Source: Bdellovibrionales bacterium
Lineage (GTDB): Bacteria > Bdellovibrionota > FAC87 > UBA2466
Direction: 5' to 3'
Assembly (NCBI GenBank): GCA_005776395.1
Contig: SXPJ01000039.1
Span: forward strand, 1 to 59,078
DNA length: 59,078 nt
The notes under the pieces were generated by a model that saw nothing but the letters and a program-made list of their open reading frames with translations, made no database searches and was not told where the DNA came from. A program made the translations under genes and the position numbers. Of this stretch, positions 34,353 through 43,297 are shown in pieces (the first letter of the stretch is position 1; each line of letters starts with the position of its first letter).

Positions 34353-36239
34353 TTACTTGGTTAAGGGGCCTCGAATCGCATTTCCATTATTAGCAGGAGT
34401 TGTTGCACTTCGGTTACCTAAGGCTCCACCGAATCTAGAAGGTAAAGTTCTTGGCCCTCCAACGTTTCCGGTAAACCCCTGAAGTCTGCTTCCGTTATTC
34501 ACGTTTTGAACTCCAGTCTGCCCTTGTAATTGAGCCATTTGTAGCTGCTGGTTTTGGTTGATGAGCTGACTTACAGCCTGTTCATCCTCTTTCATTCCAG
34601 CTAACTGTGTGCTCAGTTTATTAACTTCAGAATTTAACATATCTCGAACTTTAGCTAACTTCTTAATCTGCTTACTTCCATCTTCGATGGCAACATCCAC
34701 ATTGGCGTTAAACTGGGAGAGCTTTTGCTCTTTGAAGTTTAAGTCCTGTTGCAGAGTCATCAACATGCTTTGAAGTTGATCTCTTTGCTCAGGAGCCACC
34801 ATCTGTAGCATTTGTCGTTGCTGATCATAACCTCTCTTTGCAGTATCTACATCGTTCTGCAACTGAGCCTGTTGTTTTTTAACTTCTGGAGCGAGAGCCG
34901 CACGGCCTCCCTCTTTAAGCTCTTCGAGTTGCTCATCCAACTTAGATGCTCTGTCTTTAGCATTTGTGAGAGTGATCTGAGTCTTTTGGATATCTGTTTT
35001 TGCTTTCACTCGAGCGGCCATTAAATCCATCGGTGTGGCATAAGGGCTTAACTGAGCTGAAATCGGAGTTCTTCCTTCATTTATAGTCGATAAAGCTTGT
35101 GCATCTCTCAACTCTTGCTGACCTGAACTTGAAGGCAGATCCAATCTCACAGGAGTTGTAACCCCTGGATTGTTATTAGGCGGCAAGAAGAATGGAGGGG
35201 CTTGTTGCGGTTGTTCTTGCTGCGGTAAAGGTTGATTAAACGCATTTGGATCTGTGTTTTTATCATTTCTATTTGAAGGCACAAAGGGCTGTGTATTGTT
35301 AGGAGCTGGAGTGACATCTTCCTGTTTATCTTGCTGGCCTAAGGCATTGGCTAACAACCCAGGTAAAATTTCTTCCAACCCTTTTTCGTTCTTCCTATTC
35401 TGAAGAGCGGCTGGATTGATAGAGGACTCTGAAGCTCTCGAGTTAAGGAGCTGATTAGCAGCATCCATTAATTTTTGAAGTTCAGCCTCTTTTTGAGAAA
35501 AGTTATTTTCACGCCCTTTAATGGCATCACAGATCTGTTGTGCCATGGCTCTGTCCTGAGCGTCGTTACCCACTTCACCTACTGGAGGCCTAGGAGGAAT
35601 TGTAGTGGTTGTAGTAGTAACTGTGGGAGGTGCAGGATCTTTCACGACCTTGTCCTTATCCTTATCCTTGTCTTTATCTTCTGTTTCTTTTTTGGGCTCA
35701 TCCTTGGTGATCTCTAGAGCTAAAAGAATACGGGGATCTTTAAACAGGTCGCTAATTAAATTTGTGTCATTAAGCCTCTTCTCTAGCAGGTCTTTAATTA
35801 ACTTTAAGAAAACCTCTTTCCTATGTGCTCCACTGAAAGCTTTAGCATCAACAGCTTCTAAATCTCTTAAGAGTTTTTCTTTAAACTCTTTCACTTTAAT
35901 CTTATCTGTGGATGAATCCTCTTTATCAACTTTAGTCCAAGCCTCTTTAACCGCTTCTAATAGCTGAATCGGTTCTTTTGAAAACTTCTCAGCAAACTTC
36001 TTAAGATCAGCGTTCTGTCCTTCTTTTCCTAAGATAAGGTCGACCGCCTCTTTTTTGGCTACCTCTGTATCTCCTAAATGAAGGAGAAGGGTTTGCTCGG
36101 CGGGTTTGGTTGATACACGCCACAACCTGATATCTTCAGCAGCAAGTACAGGTTTTCCTGAAGAGAGGGCCAATGCCATGAGGGCAATTCCACTCCAAAC
36201 AGATAACTTTGCTTTGACATCAACTTTCGAGCTTTTCAT
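34353..36239 (-). CDS. Large secreted coiled-coil protein with Pro/Gln/Asn-rich centre
   Basis: This 628-residue protein starts at an ATG at 36237-36239 with AAAGGAG eight bases upstream; the 7 extra codons of the longer frame encode the ribosome site itself. Residues 1-34 are a signal peptide (ALMALALSSGKPVLA-A). A helical region follows with a repeated DKDKDKDK stretch, then a low-complexity zone (TTTTTTIPPRPP, many Gln, Asn and Pro), then a long coiled coil (about 385-560) and a Gly/Asn/Arg-rich tail. No catalytic motif is visible. It may be a structural or surface periplasmic protein. The function is unknown. Confidence 0.7.
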   Translation of the reverse strand: MKSSKVDVKAKLSVWSGIALMALALSSGKPVLAAEDIRLWRVSTKPAEQTLLLHLGDTEVAKKEAVDLILGKEGQNADLKKFAEKFSKEPIQLLEAVKEAWTKVDKEDSSTDKIKVKEFKEKLLRDLEAVDAKAFSGAHRKEVFLKLIKDLLEKRLNDTNLISDLFKDPRILLALEITKDEPKKETEDKDKDKDKDKVVKDPAPPTVTTTTTTIPPRPPVGEVGNDAQDRAMAQQICDAIKGRENNFSQKEAELQKLMDAANQLLNSRASESSINPAALQNRKNEKGLEEILPGLLANALGQQDKQEDVTPAPNNTQPFVPSNRNDKNTDPNAFNQPLPQQEQPQQAPPFFLPPNNNPGVTTPVRLDLPSSSGQQELRDAQALSTINEGRTPISAQLSPYATPMDLMAARVKAKTDIQKTQITLTNAKDRASKLDEQLEELKEGGRAALAPEVKKQQAQLQNDVDTAKRGYDQQRQMLQMVAPEQRDQLQSMLMTLQQDLNFKEQKLSQFNANVDVAIEDGSKQIKKLAKVRDMLNSEVNKLSTQLAGMKEDEQAVSQLINQNQQLQMAQLQGQTGVQNVNNGSRLQGFTGNVGGPRTLPSRFGGALGNRSATTPANNGNAIRGPLTK

Positions 36240-36597
36240 TTCAGCGTCTCCTTTAGCCATTTAAACTTCTACTTCAACTACTACTTTCAAAATTCAACTC
36301 GTGTTCCAATTAAGATGAGCGATACACGAGAGTTTCGCTCGATTGTTACTATGAGCAATCAATATGCCACGGCCCCATTAGGCTATGACTCCCACTCGAA
36401 TACACCCTTTTGTTCAGGAATAAGATTCAAGCTAGGCTACAAGCTCAAAGTTATAAAGTGTAAAACTGTCAAACAGATGTTAGAGGGCTAACCCTTATTT
36501 TGAGACTGAGTCGCAAATCCTTAAGGGAGTTTTGTAAAGCTTTAGCTTGAAAAATCCCCCCATTGCACAGAATGAGTACTTCGGGTAGGGTGCGACC
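36240..36597. other. 358-base divergent gap between the coiled-coil gene and the pterin genes
   Basis: It holds CTCGTGT (36299-36305) pairing with ACACGAG at 36325-36331 and GAGCGA pairing with TCGCTC nearby, in the leader of the coiled-coil gene. A small hairpin GTTAG/CTAAC is near 36480. No protein gene, preQ1 or THF riboswitch consensus was recognised here. Confidence 0.4.
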
Positions 36598-37056
36598 ATG
36601 AGTCGCTTTAATCAAACCGTTCAAGAGAAGAAATACCTGTATGTAACTCAAGAGGTGAGCTTCTGTGCCGCTCATAAACTATATCGTTCCGAATTAAGTC
36701 TAGAGCAAAATGTAGCTTTGTTTGGCAAGTGTGCAAATCCTAACGGTCACGGACACAACTTCACTCTACAGGCGACTTTCAAGGGGGAAATGGATTCCAC
36801 TACCGGAATGGTAATCGATTTTGCCAAGGCGAAACAACTACTTAAAGAACTAGTCGTTCTTCCTCTCGACCACAAGAATCTAAATGAGGATATCCATTTC
36901 CTTAAAGGGCTTATTCCCACATCAGAGAATGTAATCACCGTCCTTTGGGACTCTATTCAGAAGGCCTCACAAAACGAACCTTGGAAGCTAATGAAACTCA
37001 AATTGGCAAGTTCTCTTTATCATTGGGTTGAGTACTTTGGCCCCGAATATCTTTAA
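36598..37056 (+). CDS. 6-pyruvoyl-tetrahydropterin synthase (PTPS) family
   Basis: This 152-residue enzyme acts on dihydroneopterin triphosphate. The zinc His in FCAAHKL and HGHN, and the catalytic Cys in GKCANPNGHGHN, are present, followed by DSTTGMVIDF and LDHKNLN. The CxNPNGHGHN spacing and DHKNLN match eukaryote-type PTPS more than short QueD, so it may make 6-pyruvoyl-tetrahydropterin for biopterin, though a QueD role in queuosine remains possible. folE follows after 24 bases. Confidence 0.85.
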   Translation: MSRFNQTVQEKKYLYVTQEVSFCAAHKLYRSELSLEQNVALFGKCANPNGHGHNFTLQATFKGEMDSTTGMVIDFAKAKQLLKELVVLPLDHKNLNEDIHFLKGLIPTSENVITVLWDSIQKASQNEPWKLMKLKLASSLYHWVEYFGPEYL

Positions 37057-37080
37057 TCTGCCAAAGCCTAGGGAGGTCGC

Positions 37081-37653
37081 ATGACAAAACAAGATGATAA
37101 TGAATTAAATCAATCACTTGTAAGTAATATCACCGATTTACTTTCAGCCATTGGAGAAAATCCCAATCGAGAAGGGCTTTTAAAAACCCCTACCCGTTTC
37201 TTAAAGGCGTTTAAATTTTTAACCCAAGGCTACGAAAAAAACCCAATCGAAATCATTCACCAGGCTCTTTTCGATGCCGATTACTCAGAAATGGTCATCG
37301 TTAGAAACATTGAATTGTACAGCCTTTGCGAACACCATCTCTTACCTTTCTTCGGAAAGTGTCATGTTGCCTATATTCCTAATGGCAAAATTATTGGTTT
37401 ATCTAAAATTCCCAGAGTAGTAGATGCCTTTGCAAGGCGCCTTCAGGTTCAAGAGCGGTTAACCTCTCAAATTGCCGAGGCTTTAATGACCCACCTAAAT
37501 CCCTTGGGAGTTGGGGTAGTTATGGATGCCAGCCACCTTTGTATGATGATGAGGGGGGTAGAAAAACAGAACTCTTACACCACCACCAGTTCCCTTTTAG
37601 GAGATTTTCGTAACCCAGCCACAAGAACTGAGTTTTTCAACTTGATTAAATAG
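37081..37653 (+). CDS. folE: GTP cyclohydrolase I
   Basis: Opens GTP to give dihydroneopterin triphosphate, the substrate of the previous gene's product. The 190 residues include [18 protein letters not shown], the zinc ligands in [13 protein letters not shown] and the later Cys in [15 protein letters not shown], and the closing [17 protein letters not shown] precedes the ATG. All catalytic residues are visible. It supplies both folate and PTPS products. Confidence 0.95.
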   Translation: MTKQDDNELNQSLVSNITDLLSAIGENPNREGLLKTPTRFLKAFKFLTQGYEKNPIEIIHQALFDADYSEMVIVRNIELYSLCEHHLLPFFGKCHVAYIPNGKIIGLSKIPRVVDAFARRLQVQERLTSQIAEALMTHLNPLGVGVVMDASHLCMMMRGVEKQNSYTTTSSLLGDFRNPATRTEFFNLIK

Positions 37654-37732
37654 GTGGCTTTGTTGCATTATCGCGGTTTGTTATTTAAAGTCTCCTGGTT
37701 TGTTAAAAGCTAGGAAGAGTATAAGGTAAAGA

Positions 37733-38281
37733 ATGAAGATTGTTGTAACCAGTTTAGTGGAGGGTGAAAACCCATTCCACTTTGATAGTCAAAAAGAGAG
37801 TTGGCTAAAAGAGTTGCTTTCAGACCTTTCCAAGGAAGGCTATCAATTTAAATCTCCTTTAGTCGTAAACGCTCATTTAACTAAAATTGAGCCCGACTTT
37901 TATTTGCGAGGGAAGTTAAAGTTCTCTGTTGAGCAGTCCTGCGCTCGTTGCGCTGAAAACTTTATTCTCAATGTAAATTCTCCGTTTGAAGTAACCTTAG
38001 CCAATGTTCCTTCAGGAAAATTAAGTTCCTCTAAGATCACTGAAGAAAGCAAAGAACTGGATATCAATTTTTTCGAAGGAAATGAGATCGATTTAAACCC
38101 CATCATTACAGAACAATTTTTTCTAAGCATTCCTTACCAATCTTTGTGTAAGCCTGATTGCTTAGGAATTTGCCAGCAATGTGGGGCTAACCTAAACACT
38201 AAAATGTGTCAGTGCGCAGAAAAAAAATCTGTCACTCCCTTTTCAGTGCTTCAAGAAGTAAAATTATTTAAACAGGAGTAA
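37733..38281 (+). CDS. yceD: YceD family protein (DUF177)
   Basis: This 182-residue protein has the DUF177 Cys motifs SCARCAENF at about 64-72 and the C-terminal CKPDCLGICQQCG and MCQC. YceD is linked to 23S rRNA accumulation and nearly always precedes rpmF, as here. rpmF begins 3 bases after the stop. Confidence 0.85.
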   Translation: MKIVVTSLVEGENPFHFDSQKESWLKELLSDLSKEGYQFKSPLVVNAHLTKIEPDFYLRGKLKFSVEQSCARCAENFILNVNSPFEVTLANVPSGKLSSSKITEESKELDINFFEGNEIDLNPIITEQFFLSIPYQSLCKPDCLGICQQCGANLNTKMCQCAEKKSVTPFSVLQEVKLFKQE

Positions 38282-38284
38282 CTC

Positions 38285-38464
38285 GTGGGCGTACCTAAGA
38301 AACGTAAATCACACACAAGAAAAACCAAAAGAAGAAGTCATCTCGCTCTCAAAAAAACAAGTATAACAACTTGCTCTGATTGTGGAGAACCAACATTACC
38401 TCACCGTGTTTGCCCAAGCTGCAACAGATACAAAGGTAAACGCGTTCTTAATATTGAAGACTAA
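38285..38464 (+). CDS. rpmF: Ribosomal protein bL32
   Basis: This 59-residue protein starts GTG at 38285, with AGGAG upstream. The basic N-terminus MGVPKKRKSHTRKTKRR and the zinc-binding TCSDCGE and CPSCN pairs identify L32 with the metal-binding form. It sits in the conserved yceD-rpmF-plsX order. It is easily missed because of its length. Confidence 0.95.
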   Translation: MGVPKKRKSHTRKTKRRSHLALKKTSITTCSDCGEPTLPHRVCPSCNRYKGKRVLNIED

Positions 38465-38467
38465 TTC

Positions 38468-39517
38468 TTGAAATCTCCCCAATTAAATTCAGGTGTCTGT
38501 ATAGTTGTTGACGCCATGGGGGGAGACTATGCTCCAGAGATCAATATAGAGGGGGCTTTATTGGCCCTTAATGATGATCCTGAGATTAAAATTCAGTTAG
38601 TCGGAGACCGCCCTCTTCTTCTCAAAAAACTGGCAGAAAAAAAAGCCACTGAGTCAGACCGCCTTCAGGTTATCCATGCCGAAGAGGTAATAACAATGGA
38701 GGACACCGCATCTCAAGGAATGCGGAAGAAGAAAAGGTCCAGTATTCATGTAGGGCTTCAACAGGTTAAAGAAGGCAAAGCACACGCTTTCATTTCAGCC
38801 GGGAATAGTGGCGCCGTAATGGCAGTCGCTATCTTAGTTCTAGGACGCTTAGAGGGGGTCGAGCGTCCCGCAATTCTTATTAAATTACCAAGTTTAGAGA
38901 ATTTTGTAATCTTGTTGGATGCAGGTGCAAATGTCGACTGTAAGCCGAGCCACCTATTTCAGTTTGCCGAGATGGGCCGAATTTACGCTGAACTCATTGA
39001 AAACCGAAAAAATCCTTCAATAGGGCTATTATCTAATGGCTCCGAGGAGAGCAAAGGGAATGAACTAACTCGCGAGACCCATGCTTTATTAAAAGCCTCC
39101 CAAGGCCTCAATTACAAAGGTTATGTTGAGGGGTTCGATATCTATCACGGAACTACTGACATAGTGGTATGTGATGGTTTTGTGGGCAATGTTGCTTTAA
39201 AAGTTTCCGAAGGGCTTGCCGAGACAGCTTTTAATTGGTTCAAAAACGAGATCAGCAAACATAAGATCATGGGTCTCATCGGACTTTCCTTTTTGAAAGG
39301 GACTTTAAAAGCCTTTAAGCAAAAATTTGATTACAAGCCCTACGGTTCTGCCCCCCTCTTAGGAATTAATGGTGTCGTTTTTATCAGCCATGGAAGTTCA
39401 AATGCGATTGCAATTCGAAATGGAATTCTGACCTCTAAAAAAGGGGCCGAGACCAATTTTCTATCTAAAATGAGAGATCAATTGGCACAAAAAACTCAGG
39501 TGGCAAAGAAAGAATAA
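38468..39517 (+). CDS. plsX: Phosphate acyltransferase PlsX
   Basis: Makes acyl-phosphate from acyl-ACP for phospholipid synthesis. The 349 residues start TTG four bases after rpmF, and the N-terminal VVDAMGGDYAP and later GNSGAVMA and LLDAGANVDC are diagnostic. It is peripheral at the membrane. fabH follows after five bases. Confidence 0.95.
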   Translation: MKSPQLNSGVCIVVDAMGGDYAPEINIEGALLALNDDPEIKIQLVGDRPLLLKKLAEKKATESDRLQVIHAEEVITMEDTASQGMRKKKRSSIHVGLQQVKEGKAHAFISAGNSGAVMAVAILVLGRLEGVERPAILIKLPSLENFVILLDAGANVDCKPSHLFQFAEMGRIYAELIENRKNPSIGLLSNGSEESKGNELTRETHALLKASQGLNYKGYVEGFDIYHGTTDIVVCDGFVGNVALKVSEGLAETAFNWFKNEISKHKIMGLIGLSFLKGTLKAFKQKFDYKPYGSAPLLGINGVVFISHGSSNAIAIRNGILTSKKGAETNFLSKMRDQLAQKTQVAKKE

Positions 39518-39522
39518 TCAAC

Positions 39523-40515
39523 ATGAGCTACTATTCAAAAATTATTGGAACAGGTAAAGGGCTCCCTGAAAAAATAATGACCAATAAGGAGTTCGAATCC
39601 TTCATTGAAACCAGTGATGAATGGATTAGAACCCGAACTGGTATCTCCCAGCGCCATATAGCTAACACCGAAAAAGGAGAGTCCACATTAAGTCTTGCCA
39701 GATTAGCCTCTTTAAATGCTTTAGAGAAAGCAGCTATTTCTGCTCAGGATATTGATCTTATTATAGTAGGAACCGTCACCCCAGAAAGTGTCATGCCTAC
39801 AACGGCGAACTCCTTACAAAGAGACTTGGGAGCTGTAAATGCTTTTTCCTTTGATCTTCAAGCCGCCTGCTCCGGCTTTCTCTATGGTTTATCTATTGCC
39901 GATCAGTATATCCGTAGCGGAACCATTAAAACCGCACTGGTAGTTGGAGCTGAAACTCTATCAACTTTAGTCGACTGGCAAAACAGATCTACCTGTGTTC
40001 TTTTCGGAGATGCTGCAGGCGCAGCAATCTTAACGAGAAGCGAAGATAGGTCCCACTCTATTTTATCCACAAGAGTTTACTCAGATGGTACTCGTGGCGA
40101 TCTCTTAAAAATCCCTCATGGATACGCTGCCTGCCCCCCATGGCGAGCTGACTACAGCCCTTCTGAACATAAAATAAAAATGCAGGGATCTGAAATATTT
40201 AAGCTTGCTGTGAGAAACATGATCGACGCTTCAATGAAGGTCCTAGAGGATAACCATCTAAAAATAGAAGAGGTCGATTTCTTTATTTTCCACCAGGCCA
40301 ACATCAGAATTATTGAGATGTGTGTAAAGACCTTAAACGTACCTGCCAATAAAACATGGCTCAATGTAGATAAGTATGGAAACACCTCAGCAGCGACTCT
40401 CCCTATTTGCTTAGATGAAGCTTGGAGAGCCGGGGCGATAAAATCTGGAGACAAAGTTCTCATGACAACTTTTGGAGGAGGCATCACATGGGGAGCCACA
40501 CTGATACAACTGTAA
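39523..40515 (+). CDS. fabH: Beta-ketoacyl-ACP synthase III
   Basis: Condenses acetyl-CoA with malonyl-ACP to start fatty acid synthesis. The 330 residues have catalytic Cys116 (LQAACSGFL), His in FHQANIRI and Asn in GNTSAAT. The C-terminal end overlaps the fabD start by 28 bases. Confidence 0.95.
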   Translation: MSYYSKIIGTGKGLPEKIMTNKEFESFIETSDEWIRTRTGISQRHIANTEKGESTLSLARLASLNALEKAAISAQDIDLIIVGTVTPESVMPTTANSLQRDLGAVNAFSFDLQAACSGFLYGLSIADQYIRSGTIKTALVVGAETLSTLVDWQNRSTCVLFGDAAGAAILTRSEDRSHSILSTRVYSDGTRGDLLKIPHGYAACPPWRADYSPSEHKIKMQGSEIFKLAVRNMIDASMKVLEDNHLKIEEVDFFIFHQANIRIIEMCVKTLNVPANKTWLNVDKYGNTSAATLPICLDEAWRAGAIKSGDKVLMTTFGGGITWGATLIQL

Positions 40516-41483
40516 AACATACCATCTCCGTAGTTTTTCCAGGGCAAGCCTCTCAATATGTGGGAATGTCCAAAGTTCTAGTTGAAGAGTTTCCCTGGAC
40601 ACATCAAATTTATGAAGAGGCCTCAGATGCCATTAAAGAAAATGTTTTAAAACTCTGCTCTGAAGGGCCAGAAGAAAGTTTGCAACTCACCAAGAATCAG
40701 CAACCCTCCATTTTAACAACCTCTTACGCCTGGTTTCAGGTTTTAAAAAAGACATTGGATTTCTTTCCCTTTGCGGGAGGAGGCCACAGCCTAGGTGAAT
40801 ACTCGGCCCTTTTAGCCTCGGGGGCTTTAACCTTAACTGAAGCTGTAAAGCTAGTCAGAACTCGCGGCGAATTAATGCAAAATGCAGTTCCTCAAGGCAA
40901 AGGAAAAATGGCAGCAGTCCTAGGGCTTTCTGATGACAAAGTGATAGCGCTTTGCCAAAAGGCCACTCAGAACAATAATAGCTCTTTGGTTGTTCCTGCC
41001 AATTTTAATGCCCCCTCTCAAGTGGTCATTGCAGGTCATGCTGAAGCTGTGGATCGAGCTCAAACTATTGCAAACGATCCGAACTCTGGAGAACTAAAAG
41101 CTAGAAAATTTGTTCCTCTTAATGTCAGCGCGCCATTTCATAGTCCACTCATGAAACCTGTGGCCCAAAACTTCACTAGCCATTTACAATCGGTTAAATG
41201 GCAAAGCAGACAATTTCCAATTGTTCACAACGTTGATGCTCAGATTCGAAAAGAGGGCGATTTAATTCCCCTTCTAACTCAACAGTTAGACCACCCGGTT
41301 CTCTGGACCTCTTGTGTTTCAGCTTTAGTAAACAATGGAACAACTGCTTTTGTAGAAATGGGGCCCAACAAAGTCTTAACAGGGCTCATTAAAAGAATCG
41401 CCGACAATGTAAAACTTTTCTCGATGGATTCCATTGAGGATTTAAAGAAATTTGAAACATATCTCAAGGAGAGTCAGTCATGA
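40488..41483 (+). CDS. fabD: Malonyl-CoA:ACP transacylase
   Basis: Transfers malonyl from CoA to ACP. I take the ATG at 40488, with GGAGGAGG nine bases ahead, rather than the frame opening at 40422 that overlaps fabH more. The 331 residues include nucleophile Ser101 in GGHSLGEYSALLA and His in NVSAPFHSPLM. The stop overlaps the fabG start (ATGA). Confidence 0.94.
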   Translation: MGSHTDTTVKHTISVVFPGQASQYVGMSKVLVEEFPWTHQIYEEASDAIKENVLKLCSEGPEESLQLTKNQQPSILTTSYAWFQVLKKTLDFFPFAGGGHSLGEYSALLASGALTLTEAVKLVRTRGELMQNAVPQGKGKMAAVLGLSDDKVIALCQKATQNNNSSLVVPANFNAPSQVVIAGHAEAVDRAQTIANDPNSGELKARKFVPLNVSAPFHSPLMKPVAQNFTSHLQSVKWQSRQFPIVHNVDAQIRKEGDLIPLLTQQLDHPVLWTSCVSALVNNGTTAFVEMGPNKVLTGLIKRIADNVKLFSMDSIEDLKKFETYLKESQS

Positions 41484-42223
41484 CACTAGAAGGTGAAATT
41501 GCTTTAGTTACTGGGGGATCTCGAGGTATTGGACGTGCCGCTGCAATCGAATTAGCTAAAGAAGGGGCAGAAGTTATCATTAACTATCTCTCCAATGAAG
41601 AAAAAGCTAAAGCAACGTGCAACGAAATTGCCGCTATAGGGGGTAAAGCCTCAGCTGTAAAGTTTGACGTCGCTAATACTGAAGAGACCAAAGCAGCCAT
41701 TGAACAGATTTTAAAAGACAAAAAGAGGATCTCCATTCTAGTCAATAATGCTGGAATCACTCGCGATGGGCTCATGATGCGCTATTCGGTTGAAGATTGG
41801 GATCAAGTTCTCAATACCAACCTACGAAGTGCTTTTATTGTTTCTCAAGCCGTGATTCGAAGCATGATGAAAGAACGTAAAGGCAGTATTATTCATATGG
41901 GTTCTATCGTTGGAATCACAGGAAATGCAGGACAGGCCGCCTACTGCGCAGCCAAAGCTGGAATCATCGGTTTAACAAAATCCATGGCAAAAGAATTGGC
42001 CTCACGAAATATCAGAGTTAATGCTATCGCACCTGGTTTTATTGAAACCGACATGACCCATCAGCTAACCGAAGAGCAGAAAAAATCTATCTTTAGCGTG
42101 ATTCCATTGGGAAGAATTGGAACCGCTGATGAAATAGCACAAGCCGTGCTCTTTTTAGCCTCTCAAAATAGCAGCTATATCACCGGTCAAACCCTAATTG
42201 TCGATGGTGGAATGGGGATGTAA
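41480..42223 (+). CDS. fabG: 3-Oxoacyl-ACP reductase
   Basis: NADPH-dependent SDR of the elongation cycle, 247 residues. TGGSRGIG near the N-terminus, NNAGITRDG, Ser in MGSIVG and Tyr-Lys in AAYCAAKAG are all present. It is the last gene of the operon. acpP and fabF, which usually follow, are not here; a repeat element and a convergent methyltransferase follow. Confidence 0.95.
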   Translation: MTLEGEIALVTGGSRGIGRAAAIELAKEGAEVIINYLSNEEKAKATCNEIAAIGGKASAVKFDVANTEETKAAIEQILKDKKRISILVNNAGITRDGLMMRYSVEDWDQVLNTNLRSAFIVSQAVIRSMMKERKGSIIHMGSIVGITGNAGQAAYCAAKAGIIGLTKSMAKELASRNIRVNAIAPGFIETDMTHQLTEEQKKSIFSVIPLGRIGTADEIAQAVLFLASQNSSYITGQTLIVDGGMGM

Positions 42224-42239
42224 TTTCTTGCTTGATTGC

Positions 42240-42320
42240 AAGGATAACCCTGGCGAGAAGTAAAATAACGAAACCATCTCGAGGGGATTGCTTTAGATCC
42301 TACGCCCCTCGCAATGACTA
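42240..42320. repeat. Dispersed CATTGCGAG-type palindromic repeat
   Basis: On the minus strand the sequence GTCATTGCGAGGGGCGTAGG begins at 42319, and CGAGGGG (42279-42285) pairs with CCCCTCG. This resembles the GTCATTGCGAG(N)GCGAAGCAATC intergenic repeats scattered in many bacterial genomes. It separates fabG from a convergent methyltransferase and could act as a weak terminator. A related copy is at 46655-46690. Confidence 0.5.
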
Positions 42321-42929
42321 TTTAGTTTTTTTAGCAATCGCTCGCACTAAATGAGAATTCCCCTCTGCCATTTCATGGTAGTAAAGAATCTGAAAATCTC
42401 TGAGCTGTGTTAACAGTTCATTAGGTTTAAAACACTGTTCGAAATCAATTAAAGGGTTGGGTGGATTTTGAAGTTTAAGATGCTCGGTTGTATAAGCTTC
42501 AAATAAAACCGTTCCGCCCATTATCAAACCTCTTTTAATCTCACTAAAAAACCGAGGCAATGGTTTAAAGTAACTCATAATAATGGAATCATATTTCATT
42601 AGAGGCATCAAAAAAAAGTCAAGATTTTGAGTTTTAGCTTCGAGAGTAACTTTTTTCTCATCGGCTAATGCCTTAGCTTTTTCCACTGCCTTAACTGAAC
42701 AATCAAGTCCTTCCACTTGAAATCCGCTTTGAGCCAAAAAAACGGCATTACGCCCTTCCCCCATCGCAACATCCAAAACCTTTCCAGTTTTAAGATTCTG
42801 GATAAAGTTTTTCAAAGAAACTATGGGCTCTTTGCCAAACAAATATCCAGACGAGGCATAACGCGCCTCCCAAATTTCAACTGCGCTTTTTTTATTAGGA
42901 TCGAGTTCGGGGTATTTTTCATCAAACAT
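42318..42929 (-). CDS. SAM-dependent methyltransferase
   Basis: Class I methyltransferase, 203 residues, of the TehB/type-11 kind. Motif I is VLDVAMGEGRNA at about 54-65, followed by the acidic GLDCSVKAVEKA. Substrate not readable. The fold looks complete, with LGFEAYT-like later strands (VLFEAYTTEH). It is convergent with fabG. Confidence 0.75.
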   Translation of the reverse strand: MFDEKYPELDPNKKSAVEIWEARYASSGYLFGKEPIVSLKNFIQNLKTGKVLDVAMGEGRNAVFLAQSGFQVEGLDCSVKAVEKAKALADEKKVTLEAKTQNLDFFLMPLMKYDSIIMSYFKPLPRFFSEIKRGLIMGGTVLFEAYTTEHLKLQNPPNPLIDFEQCFKPNELLTQLRDFQILYYHEMAEGNSHLVRAIAKKTK

Positions 42930-43006
42930 GCTCTACTTTAGCCACTGGGCTCACTTTTTATCAAGTAAAGTTTACGTTTACCCCAAAATCGAGTTAAATA
43001 GATTTT

Positions 43007-43297
43007 ATGGTTACTATTGGAATGAATTATGTCGTTTTACCTGGCAAGGAATCTGTATTTGAGAAGGCTTTTCTTCATGTTCTTACAGCTTTGAAAGAGG
43101 CCCCAGGGCATACCGAATCTCATCTCTATAAAGATATAGAAAAGCTAAACTCTTATCTTATTGTATCTGATTGGAGCGATAAGACCGCTTTTGACACCTT
43201 TATTCGTTCCGAAGCTTTTAAGAAAGTGACCCAGTGGGGAAAAGAGCAGATCTTAGCAGACAGACCCAAGCATCGAGTCTACACGACAAACGATTGA
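43007..43297 (+). CDS. ABM-domain protein (antibiotic biosynthesis monooxygenase family)
   Basis: This 96-residue single ABM fold (MVTIGMNYVVLPGKE, then APGHTESHLYKDIEK and YLIVSDWSDKTAFDTFIRS) resembles small monooxygenases and heme-handling proteins. No catalytic residue can be named. The glycosyltransferase gene follows with a TTGA overlap or longer. Confidence 0.75.
   Translation: MVTIGMNYVVLPGKESVFEKAFLHVLTALKEAPGHTESHLYKDIEKLNSYLIVSDWSDKTAFDTFIRSEAFKKVTQWGKEQILADRPKHRVYTTND

Noticed and set aside
43234-43293. GTG start of the glycosyltransferase inside the ABM gene
   Set aside because: The extra 20 residues are polar and not family-like; no ribosome site is better than that of the TTG at 43294.
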